Source: Desulfobulbaceae bacterium UBA2276 (lineage in GTDB: Bacteria > Desulfobacterota > Desulfobulbia > Desulfobulbales > Desulfocapsaceae). From it: 12,251 nt of DNA. Each line of letters begins with the position of its first letter. The stretch's first letter is position 1. The position numbers and the translations under genes were made by a program. The notes under the pieces were generated by a model. That model saw only the letters and a program-made list of their open reading frames with translations, did not search any database and had not been told where the DNA came from. Below, one piece after another: positions 1 through 5,586 of the stretch. The DNA is taken from contig DDWW01000021.1 of the NCBI GenBank assembly GCA_002347085.1, forward strand, positions 8,262 through 20,512, written 5' to 3'.

Positions 1-399
1 ATAATCTGAGGCCGCTCTTTGTTTTATGGTATCGCTTGTTAGACTTGATGGGCCACGTGTCACCACTTCTGCTCAATGTCCTCTTTTGAACGACCTTGAT
101 CAGGACCTTGAGCATCGTGGCCTGCGTTTTGCCCCTGCTACGCTGCTGACCTTGTCATTCTGTCCTTTCTCTGTTCCCCTGTTGCTTGGATCTCCCTTCC
201 TTTCGTTTCCATTTTTCCAGCCTCTTATTCCATTTCTCAATCAAGCGTTCACTTCGTCGAATGCGCTGCGCCGCTCCTCACCGTACTCATTGTACTGTGC
301 TTCGTTGCGGCTCGCTTTTCTCCTCGTGTACATCTTGATTGAGAAATGGAATTAATATCACGTCTCGTCTGCCCTCCAGAACATCAAGGAAAGTGGGGG
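1..399. other. Stretch without a convincing gene
   Basis: I see no supportable gene here. The open frame that spans most of it on the + strand (26-355) has no ribosome binding site, no recognisable domain and a Leu/Ser/Pro-rich translation typical of a pyrimidine-rich non-coding strand. The minus strand has only very short frames. The one clear structure is the 19-bp inverted repeat listed separately. The stretch may be the decayed end of an upstream gene or a mobile element. Confidence 0.5.
227..352. repeat. 19-bp perfect inverted repeat flanking 88 bp
   Basis: Bases 227-245 (ATTCCATTTCTCAATCAAG) are the exact reverse complement of 334-352. They enclose 88 bp with no coding signal. The arms are too far apart for a terminator. 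The arrangement could be a small non-autonomous element (MITE-like) or a foldback remnant. There is no clear target-site duplication, so an element identity is only a guess. Confidence 0.55.
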
Positions 400-438
400 A
401 AAGGGTCATATGTAACCTGTGGTTACATATGACCCTTT
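400..438. promoter_or_regulatory. Paired palindromic boxes, putative sigma-54 enhancer site (also hairpin-forming)
   Basis: Two 14-bp boxes, GGTCATATGTAACC (404-417) and GGTTACATATGACC (421-434), are inverted copies of each other, and each is itself nearly palindromic. Extended by flanking A and T bases they give a perfect 18-bp inverted repeat (400-417 with 421-438) and a 3-base loop. The same pair of boxes with the same 17-bp spacing recurs at 10066-10096. In both places the second box ends about 100 bases before the -24 GG of a sigma-54-type promoter. That is a normal distance for an enhancer-binding protein site. As RNA the sequence would also fold into a hairpin followed by a short T run, so a bidirectional terminator role is possible. 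The conserved box sequence and spacing favour a protein-binding role. Confidence 0.6.
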
Positions 439-535
439 TTGCATGGCTGTTCATGGCAGTCCCGCAAGGGTATTTTCTGTCAATTGCTTTTAAAAATCAA
501 AGAGATAAGTGGTGTGACGCCGAGCATTAGGGACA

Positions 536-551
536 TGGCATAAAGATTGCT
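536..551 (+). promoter_or_regulatory. Sigma-54 (-24/-12) promoter
   Basis: TGGCATAAAGATTGCT fits the RpoN consensus TGGCAC-N5-TTGC(A/T), with the GG and GC doublets at the required spacing. It differs from the promoter at 10197-10212 by two bases. The upstream stretch GGTGTGACGC (510-519) is also shared with the second module. Transcription would start around base 562 and give a leader of about 250 bases before the BON-domain gene at 810. Confidence 0.7.
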
Positions 552-809
552 TTAGAAAAGGAAGAGTGACCAAGGGTGCCAATATTCCTTATGAGCACTT
601 CCGCGCCGTTATTCATACCCAAGGCCCATGTGTTAAAAGGGAGCGCATGTTCTTGTGCGCATCAATGTTGGGGATCAAAAACAGATAACTGGGACAAGGG
701 AGCGAAGAGTAAAATTTGCTTCTGTCTGTTATCTGAAACATAAATTACCCAGAAAAGTATCCTGGGAATTAAAAAAAATTTTTACCACCAAGTAAGGAGT
801 AAAAGAATC
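552..809 (+). other. Long 5' leader of the BON-domain gene
   Basis: About 250 bases lie between the sigma-54 promoter and the first gene, with no supportable reading frame. An 8-bp inverted repeat, CAGATAAC at 682-689 and GTTATCTG at 728-735, and a smaller hairpin (CCCAG 748-752 with CTGGG 762-766) suggest a folded leader. A strong ribosome binding site (AAGGAG at 793-798) lies directly before the start at 810. No known riboswitch is recognised. Confidence 0.35.
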
Positions 810-1649
810 ATGCAAAAAAAATTGTATCACTTCGCCCTGATAGGAACTATGGCCTCTGTGTTTTTATTCAATGTCCCTCTCTTCGCATCCGAGACAGATG
901 ACCGTATCGAATCATCTGCTCAACAGTCGTATGTGTTCAGAACCTACCTCAAGGGTGATGATATTAAAATCCAGTCCAAGGATGGCCTTGTCATCTTGAC
1001 AGGGACTGTTTCTGGTGAGTCCCACAAAGCATTGGCCAGAGACACTGTTGCCGGTCTGCCTGGGGTTAAAGACGTGGATAACAAACTGGAAGAGAAAGGA
1101 GATATTCCTGCCTTGTATACCGACGCCTGGCTCATTACCAAAGTGAAATCTACCTTATTGTTTCATCGGAATTTAAGCGCCACCGAGACTGAGGTTTTAG
1201 CAGAGAATGGCACCGTTATTTTGCGTGGTGAGGCCACCAGTGCGGCCCAGAGGGATCTGGCGACGGAATACGCCAAGGATGTGGAAGGCGTCAAGGTCGT
1301 TAAAAATGAGATGACAGTGACAACTGCCGCCTTGAAGTCAGGCACAACGATGGGGCAGAAGATGGATGCCGTGGGCGAATTGATTGATGATGCATCTATC
1401 ACCGCCCTGGTTAAGACGACGTTGCTGAGTCATCGTTCGACCAGTGCCCTCAATACCACGGTTGAGACCAAAGATGGTATGGTCAAATTGGGCGGTAAGG
1501 CCAAGAACGCGGCCGAAAAGGATCTCGCCTCGAAAATCGTGGTTGATGTACATGGCGTAAAGAGCGTGTTCAACAATATGACTATTGAGAACGCTCAACC
1601 AAACCAACCAGACCAACCTAAGAAGAAGGCTGCTATCGAAGGTTGTTAA
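810..1649 (+). CDS. Periplasmic triple BON-domain protein (OsmY-like)
   Basis: The 279-residue product starts with a Sec signal peptide (basic start, hydrophobic residues about 7-25, cleavage probably after ...PLFA). Three BON domains follow, at roughly residues 30-96, 105-170 and 194-260. Each shows the family pattern of an amphipathic helix, a strand ending in (V/M)xLxG, a helix with repeated Ala, and a closing GVK(D/V/S)V...N. BON domains are thought to bind phospholipid surfaces, and E. coli OsmY, with two, is an osmotically induced periplasmic protein. The C-terminus is a short Pro/Gln/Lys tail ending in Cys. It is the first gene after the sigma-54 promoter at 536 and has a good AAGGAG site, so the start is well supported. 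An envelope-protective role is inferred from family and neighbours. The third BON domain is an expansion over OsmY. Confidence 0.88.
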   Translation: MQKKLYHFALIGTMASVFLFNVPLFASETDDRIESSAQQSYVFRTYLKGDDIKIQSKDGLVILTGTVSGESHKALARDTVAGLPGVKDVDNKLEEKGDIPALYTDAWLITKVKSTLLFHRNLSATETEVLAENGTVILRGEATSAAQRDLATEYAKDVEGVKVVKNEMTVTTAALKSGTTMGQKMDAVGELIDDASITALVKTTLLSHRSTSALNTTVETKDGMVKLGGKAKNAAEKDLASKIVVDVHGVKSVFNNMTIENAQPNQPDQPKKKAAIEGC

Positions 1650-1667
1650 TTGGCAGTCAATCATACT

Positions 1668-1695
1668 CCGAGTGAATTGAAACCAATGCACTCGG
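1668..1695 (+). terminator. Intergenic hairpin, possible attenuator
   Basis: CCGAGTG (1668-1674) pairs with CACTCGG (1689-1695) across a 14-base loop, and a T5 run follows about a dozen bases later. This is weaker than a classic terminator. It may only reduce read-through or protect the end of the BON mRNA. Confidence 0.3.
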
Positions 1696-1728
1696 GGTTG
1701 TGCATCATTTTTAACGGGAGGATGAATC

Positions 1729-1887
1729 ATGTCACTTGGCACAATTTTACTCATAATTCTGATATTGGCGCTTTTGGGAATAATTCCAATCTGGCCACAT
1801 AGCCGATCATGGGGGTATGGGCCCAGTGGCGGGGTCGGGCTGATAGTGCTTATTATTGTGATTTTGCTCCTATTAGGCAGGCTATAA
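1729..1887 (+). CDS. Small DUF3309-family membrane protein
   Basis: This 52-residue frame begins MSLGTILLIILILALLG, continues with IPIWPHSRSWGYGPSGG, and ends in a second hydrophobic run (VGLIVLIIVILLLLGRL). Two membrane helices joined by the WPHS-SWGYGPSGG linker are the hallmark of DUF3309, a family of very small proteins of unknown function in many proteobacteria. The start follows a strong GGGAGG site (1716-1721) seven bases upstream. It lies 79 bases after the BON gene on the same strand and may be cotranscribed with it. Length and motif match the family, so identification is confident, but no function is known. Confidence 0.88.
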   Translation: MSLGTILLIILILALLGIIPIWPHSRSWGYGPSGGVGLIVLIIVILLLLGRL

Positions 1888-1961
1888 GTCAACTCATAAA
1901 AAACAACACCCGTCGCCCGTAACAAACCACATCTTAGGTGGAACGCTGCGTTTGATGCTGC

Positions 1962-1980
1962 TTGATAAATGAAATATCAA
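1962..1980. repeat. Short inverted repeat TTGATA-N7-TATCAA
   Basis: TTGATA (1962-1967) and TATCAA (1975-1980) form a symmetrical element in the 200-base gap before the DUF883 gene. The size fits an operator for a dimeric regulator. No matching promoter is clear, so this is only a candidate. Confidence 0.25.
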
Positions 1981-2088
1981 TACCGGAAGGGCTGGCGTAG
2001 ATGTGAATATTGAAGAGCATAGAGAGATAACTGAGCTGTAGCGGCTCTGTTGTCAGGAAAAAAACTAAATTTAAGGAGATTCTATAAC

Positions 2089-2385
2089 ATGGCAACTACA
2101 CAAGATGATTCTAAGACATTGACCCAGGAAATGCAGAATATTATGGACCATGCCCATGCGCTCGTAGATGCTACTTCCGGAGAACTGGACGACCGCATCA
2201 AGTCTGCCAGAGCTGCCCTGAAGGAACGTCTGGACTCAGTCAAGGGCGACTATGGTAAGCTTGAAGCCCAAATTATAGACAAGGTTCAGGCTGCTGATGA
2301 GTTTATTCATGTAAAACCATATTATGCTATCGGCACCACTTTTGTCGCCGGCCTGCTTTTGGGCTGGTTTATGTCCAGGAAATAG
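2089..2385 (+). CDS. DUF883 / ElaB-YqjD family membrane-anchored protein
   Basis: The 98-residue protein has a soluble, charged helical region (about residues 1-72, with LDDRIKSARAALKERL typical of the family) and one C-terminal membrane helix ending in Lys (YYAIGTTFVAGLLLGWFMSRK, about 78-98). This is the ElaB/YqjD/YgaM layout. E. coli YqjD is a tail-anchored inner-membrane protein that associates with ribosomes in stationary phase. A TTG 13 codons upstream is possible, but the ATG at 2089 follows AAGGAG at 2073-2078 and gives the normal family N-terminus. It is followed after one base by the YqjE-like gene, as in the E. coli yqjD-yqjE-yqjK operon. A stress or stationary-phase role is inferred from the family. 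Confidence 0.88.
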   Translation: MATTQDDSKTLTQEMQNIMDHAHALVDATSGELDDRIKSARAALKERLDSVKGDYGKLEAQIIDKVQAADEFIHVKPYYAIGTTFVAGLLLGWFMSRK

Positions 2386-2386
2386 C

Positions 2387-2776
2387 ATGGACAGATTGCC
2401 ATTGATTATTTCCGGATTCTCAGGGGGGGCTGGCCGGTTCGGCGGAATAGTCATCCAAATTCTCCAGGATCGTTTGGAGCTCCTGGCTTTGGAGCTGCGT
2501 GAGGCCAAGATTCGTTTTGTCCAAGCATTGCTTCTGGCCTGCATGGGTGTGGTCTTTTCTCTGCTCGGGCTTCTCTTGCTGGTTCTGGCTGGTTTATATG
2601 TCTTGGCACCAGAATGGAGGCTTTTTGGACTTCTTTCAGTGGCCATGCTCAGTGTGCTGGCGGGGGTGATTGTCTTTATTATCTTGAGCAGGCATCTGGA
2701 ACGAAAAACATTGGCCTTTGACCAGAGCCTGGCTGAACTGAAAAAGGATACGACATGTTTCTCGACCAAGAACTGA
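2387..2776 (+). CDS. YqjE-like membrane protein (phage holin superfamily 3_6)
   Basis: The 129-residue protein has an N-terminal amphipathic stretch with a LQDRLELLALELREAK-type helix (about 26-41), then two long membrane segments (about 46-74 and 79-101) and a charged C-terminal helix. This is the pattern of the YqjE/Phage_holin_3_6 family, small inner-membrane proteins of unknown function that are not proven holins. The ATG at 2387 is one base past the stop of the DUF883 gene, so translation is probably coupled, and the reverse-direction start further upstream (2324) is unlikely. The end overlaps the next gene by 22 bases. Gene order identical to enterobacterial yqjD-E-K supports the assignment. 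Confidence 0.85.
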   Translation: MDRLPLIISGFSGGAGRFGGIVIQILQDRLELLALELREAKIRFVQALLLACMGVVFSLLGLLLLVLAGLYVLAPEWRLFGLLSVAMLSVLAGVIVFIILSRHLERKTLAFDQSLAELKKDTTCFSTKN

Positions 2777-2958
2777 AAAAGATTCAGGAGGACAAAAACC
2801 GCCTGGCTATATGTTGTGACCTGCACCGCCGTTTGGTTCATCTCGAGGTCGAGGATTTCTGGACCGGTGTGCGTCGTACGTTTTCGAATCTGACCTTGGG
2901 CTTGGCCGTGGTCGAGCAGATTTTCAAGTTTCTGCGTGAGCGTAAAGGTCGTCGTTAG
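2755..2958 (+). CDS. YqjK-position small helical protein
   Basis: The 67-residue protein is charged and predicted helical, with a modest hydrophobic stretch (about 45-58, FSNLTLGLAVVEQIFKF) and a basic end (RERKGRR). Sequence similarity to a named family is not obvious by eye. Its size, its overlap of 22 bases with the YqjE-like gene, and its third position in a YqjD-YqjE arrangement match YqjK of enterobacteria. It probably works at the inner membrane with the two upstream products. The frame is supported by operon overlap rather than by a strong ribosome site. Its molecular function is unknown. Confidence 0.65.
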   Translation: MFLDQELKKIQEDKNRLAICCDLHRRLVHLEVEDFWTGVRRTFSNLTLGLAVVEQIFKFLRERKGRR

Positions 2959-2997
2959 GGCCTGGCCGCAAGAAGCAGGACAAGGAAAGAAAAAACC

Positions 2998-3627
2998 GTG
3001 ATGTGTGGGGTCAACAAAATGAAGAAGTTACTTTCTGGAACATTGCTTTTGGCGCTGGTACTTGTATCTCCGCAGCCAATGATAGCAGGGGTAGATGTAG
3101 GTATTAGTATCTCTCTGCCTCTACCCATTGTCTTCATTGCCCCGCCTGAGTTGATAGTGCTGCCTGAGACGAATGTCTATGTCATCCCTGACATAGACGA
3201 GGAGATCTTTTTTTACAATGGTTGGTGGTGGCGTCCGTGGGAAGGACGTTGGTATCGCTCGCGTGACTATAGTTCTGGCTGGAGCTACTATTCGAACGTC
3301 CCCTCTTTTTATAGGCAGATACCCTCAAGCTGGAGGAGTGATTATCGGGAGCATCGTTGGAGAGGGCATCAATGGAATTACCAACACATACCTCACCAGC
3401 AAGTACAGCATAACTGGCAGGGCTGGGAAAAGAGCAGGTATTGGGAGAAACAAAAAACCTGGGGCGTTCAAGGTTTGCAACGTCAACAGTCTCAACCACA
3501 CTTAAAAGCTGTGAAACCACAACACCAGAAGACAGATCAAAAACAGAGAAAGGCGGGTAATTCACAACCTTCACAGCAGCGACAGGGAAAGCATTCAAAA
3601 GGGGGAGAAAAACACCATGGAAAATAG
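2998..3627 (+). CDS. Secreted Trp/Tyr-rich protein with basic Gln/His tail
   Basis: The product has a signal peptide (MKKLLSGTLLLALVLVSPQPMIAG after a short lead) and then a hydrophobic, Pro-rich section (PLPIVFIAPPELIVLP). A dense aromatic core follows (FFYNGWWWRPWEGRWYRSRDY...WSYYSNVPSFYR, then HRWRGHQWNYQHIPH). The last 60 residues are hydrophilic and rich in Gln, Lys and His. I recall similar uncharacterised proteins from Geobacter-like bacteria, but no function is known. The start is uncertain: GTG 2998, ATG 3001 and ATG 3019 are all possible. AAGGAAAG at 2982-2989 suits 2998/3001, while 3019 gives the most standard signal peptide. It begins 39 bases after the YqjK-like gene and may be the last member of that operon. 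Confidence 0.78.
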   Translation: MMCGVNKMKKLLSGTLLLALVLVSPQPMIAGVDVGISISLPLPIVFIAPPELIVLPETNVYVIPDIDEEIFFYNGWWWRPWEGRWYRSRDYSSGWSYYSNVPSFYRQIPSSWRSDYREHRWRGHQWNYQHIPHQQVQHNWQGWEKSRYWEKQKTWGVQGLQRQQSQPHLKAVKPQHQKTDQKQRKAGNSQPSQQRQGKHSKGGEKHHGK

Positions 3628-3790
3628 GACAATAAAAGGTTCCCTGAATCTCTCAACGATGTAAACGGTATGAAGAGCGTGAAGATCCCCGTGGCTATCC
3701 ATTTGTTCACAGAGCTTCTACCGGCTTGCCGTGGATTTATTGCAAAGTAGGATATTATAAACAAAATTAACTCTATAAAGGAAAGGCCAA

Positions 3791-4012
3791 ATGAAAACAA
3801 CCGTCATTCTTGGCATTATGCTTATTGTTCTGGGGGTCGTGGCCTTTGGGTATCAAGGGATCACGTATACAACCAAAGAAAAAGTCGTCGATCTCGGTCC
3901 ACTGCAAATGACTGCGGAGACCGAGAAAACCCTGCCGTTGCCGCCGATCGTTGGAGCTCTTGCGCTTGTGGGCGGTATTGTGTTGCTGGTTGTGGGAAAG
4001 AAACAAGGCTGA
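3791..4012 (+). CDS. Small two-helix membrane protein, unknown function
   Basis: This 73-residue protein has two membrane segments (about residues 4-21 and 52-69). They are joined by a loop with ITYTTKEKVVDLGPLQMTAETEKTLPLPP, and the protein ends in KKQG. Proteins with this layout, in particular the TxxEKVVDLGP(L/I)Q loop, recur in many bacteria as hypothetical membrane proteins, sometimes filed near DUF3185. I do not claim that family. The ATG follows an AAAGGAAAGG stretch (3777-3786). It lies 33 bases before the next gene and is probably cotranscribed with it. Confidence 0.75.
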   Translation: MKTTVILGIMLIVLGVVAFGYQGITYTTKEKVVDLGPLQMTAETEKTLPLPPIVGALALVGGIVLLVVGKKQG

Positions 4013-4045
4013 GTGGTTAGGCAAACACTACAATGGAGGAATAGC

Positions 4046-4501
4046 ATGAAAAGCAAAAGCATCACGTCCTTTTTTTTTGGGTTAAGCCTGTTCCTTGCCA
4101 TGCCGTTGATATCGAGGGCAAGTGAGCTTCCACCACCGGGCAGCAATCCACTCTCGGCGGTCCTTAAATCGGTGGAAGGACAGTCATTGGGCGTCATCAC
4201 GAGCGCCGATTTCGACGATGGGTGGTGGGAGGTTAAGGTCTGCAAAGCACATGCTTGCCAGAAACTTTACATCGATCCAAAGTCCGGTGAGGAGAAACGC
4301 CAGAGGGAAGCAGATTCTGATGAAATACCACCGGAGAACGCCATGCTGCTCTCAACGATCATTCAGTCCGTTGAAGCCGGCGGGCTGGGGATCATAACGG
4401 AAGTTGATTTCGATGATGGGTTCTGGGAAGTCGATCTTCGCAAGGATGGCCGAGAGATCGAGCTGGCTATCGATCCGAGGACTGGAGAGACAAGACGTTG
4501 A
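4046..4501 (+). CDS. Secreted protein with two PepSY-like repeats
   Basis: The 151-residue product has a signal peptide (MKSKSITSFFFGLSLFLAMPLISRAS, cleavage near residue 26) and two copies of one module. Copy 1 runs from about 36 to 85 (LSAVLKSVEGQSLGVITSADFDDGWWEVKV...LYIDPKSGE). Copy 2 runs from about 101 to 150 (LSTIIQSVEAGGLGIITEVDFDDGFWEVDL...LAIDPRTGE). The pattern of helix, then a strand with (D/E)xDFDDGxWEV, then a closing (I)DPxTGE is that of PepSY-like domains. These are often periplasmic or extracellular and sometimes inhibit peptidases or modulate partner proteins. Copy 1 has two Cys (KVCKAHACQK) that copy 2 lacks, so a local disulphide is possible. The ATG follows GGAGG (4035-4039) at ideal spacing. 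The function in this cell is unknown. Confidence 0.8.
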   Translation: MKSKSITSFFFGLSLFLAMPLISRASELPPPGSNPLSAVLKSVEGQSLGVITSADFDDGWWEVKVCKAHACQKLYIDPKSGEEKRQREADSDEIPPENAMLLSTIIQSVEAGGLGIITEVDFDDGFWEVDLRKDGREIELAIDPRTGETRR

Positions 4502-4619
4502 GTGAGCGGAGCAATCCACAAACTGCCTACTGCCTAACATTACGCTCAAGCGGAGCTGAGCATTCAGCTTATCTCTACGTTCGACAGAATACCAGAGAGT
4601 AATGAATAAAAAATAGGTA

Positions 4620-4642
4620 AACCACCGGCTCAGCCGGTGGTT
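4620..4642. repeat. GC-rich palindrome, REP-like or terminator
   Basis: AACCACCGGC (4620-4629) is perfectly complementary to GCCGGTGGTT (4633-4642), with a 3-base loop TCA. It sits in a 211-base gap after the PepSY-like gene. There is no T run after it, so it is a poor intrinsic terminator. This type of CCACCGGCT-n-AGCCGGTGG palindrome resembles REP sequences and IS200/IS605-type end hairpins. No transposase is present in the window. Confidence 0.5.
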
Positions 4643-4686
4643 ACTTACTGACTCCGGAAACTATCCAGTCGATGCCGGCAACATGT

Positions 4687-4692
4687 TATAAT
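4687..4692 (+). promoter_or_regulatory. Possible sigma-70 -10 element
   Basis: A perfect TATAAT lies 20 bases before the ATG of the first DUF3494 gene. No good -35 hexamer is present at 16-18 bp upstream, so this would be an activator-dependent or weak promoter. The very short leader still leaves room for the AAAGGA ribosome site (4701-4706). Confidence 0.35.
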
Positions 4693-4712
4693 AATAGAAA
4701 AAAGGATACACA

Positions 4713-5576
4713 ATGAAAGCAATGTCTACGCCGCTCTTAGTAGAGAAGAAGGCAAAATTGATGCTCAAGGGCCTTGTCCTGGCACTTGTTTTGTTCTTCC
4801 CGCACCAGGACGCGACGGCAGGTCAAGCGCCGGTTGACCTTGGATCGGCTGAAAGTTTTGTGCTTCTGGCAAAATCAGGAATTACAACCACGGGAGTCAC
4901 CGCAATTACCGGAAATATTGGAGTTAGTCCAATTGATTCAACTGCCATAACGGGATTCGGACTGATACTGGATAGCTCGGGCAAATTTTCAACATCGTCT
5001 CTCGTTACCGGAAATATATACGCCGCCGACTATGCAGATCCAACTCCAGTGAACTTGACCACTACCATAGGCGACATGGCCATTGCGTACACTGATGCCG
5101 CCGGGAGGACATTACCCGATTTCACGGAACTTGGCGCCGGAGACATCAGCGGGAAGAACCTTGCTCCCGGCCTCTACAAGTGGGGCACCGGGCTCTTAAT
5201 AGATCTTACGGGTGTTACTCTCACGGGTGGCGCAAATGACGTCTGGATCTTCCAGATAGCAGGCAACCTCACCGTAAACAACGGTGCCATTGTTACTCTG
5301 GCTGGCGGTGCACAGGCCAAGAACATATTCTGGCAGGTCGCTGGCGGCACAGGAGTGGCTATCGGAACGACGGTTCAGTTTAAAGGGATTATATTGGCAG
5401 AAAAAGGTATTACATTCAACACTGGAGCAACGCTGACCGGCAGTGCGTTGGCACAGACCAATATTACATTAATTGCCAACACCCTTACCTTAGATGCCAA
5501 CACCCTTACACTGCAACCATGGCACAAATTCCCATGGCCGATGTTTGTACCAGCTATCACTGGAAGGAAGATATAG
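4713..5576 (+). CDS. DUF3494 ice-binding-family secreted protein, copy 1
   Basis: The 287-residue protein has a signal peptide with a long basic lead (hydrophobic core about 17-30, cleavage near ATAG). The DUF3494 domain follows (about 40-265). It carries family signatures: VDLGSAESFVLLAKSGI, AITGNIGVSP, AYTDAAGR, LAPGLYKWG, NDVWIFQIAGNL, AQAKNIFWQVAG and a closing Thr/Ala-rich strand region. The fold is a right-handed beta-solenoid. Several members bind ice and slow its growth, others act in adhesion, so ice binding is likely but unproven here. The protein ends in QPWHKFPWPMFVPAITGRKI, a tail shared with the next gene that is neither LPXTG nor PEP-CTERM. Near the end a short internal repeat (TLTLDANTLTL) occurs. 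The ATG has AGGA six bases upstream, and the next gene begins 10 bases after the stop. Confidence 0.88.
   Translation: MKAMSTPLLVEKKAKLMLKGLVLALVLFFPHQDATAGQAPVDLGSAESFVLLAKSGITTTGVTAITGNIGVSPIDSTAITGFGLILDSSGKFSTSSLVTGNIYAADYADPTPVNLTTTIGDMAIAYTDAAGRTLPDFTELGAGDISGKNLAPGLYKWGTGLLIDLTGVTLTGGANDVWIFQIAGNLTVNNGAIVTLAGGAQAKNIFWQVAGGTGVAIGTTVQFKGIILAEKGITFNTGATLTGSALAQTNITLIANTLTLDANTLTLQPWHKFPWPMFVPAITGRKI
5514..5560 (+). repeat. 47-bp tail repeat, copy 1
   Basis: These 47 bases encode the PWHKFPWPMFVPAIT tail of the first DUF3494 protein and match 6301-6347 at 45 of 47 positions. The central parts of the two genes are far more different, so this short block is unusually well conserved. It contains two CCATGG palindromes 14 bp apart. 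Confidence 0.85.
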
Positions 5577-5586
5577 AGGAAGCACA

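Noticed and set aside
26..355. 109-codon open frame on the + strand
   Set aside because: No ribosome binding site, no domain, low-complexity Leu/Ser/Pro translation, and it runs through both arms of the inverted repeat.
400..440. Plain intrinsic terminator as the sole explanation of the hairpin
   Set aside because: No gene ends nearby upstream, and the conserved 14-bp boxes, 17-bp spacing and fixed distance to a sigma-54 promoter are shared with the second site. A terminator would not need these.
3628..3790. Possible remnant of a BON domain (LNDVNGMKSVK) or of a reverse transcriptase (RGYPFV...WIYC) in the gap after the Trp/Tyr-rich gene
   Set aside because: Each match is about ten residues in different frames without start or ribosome site. 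Too short and ambiguous to call. A translated search of this 163-base gap would decide.
5494..5586. Upstream in-frame start for the second DUF3494 gene
   Set aside because: It would overlap the first gene's tail and add 31 residues before an otherwise normal signal peptide. ATG 5587 has a good ribosome site.
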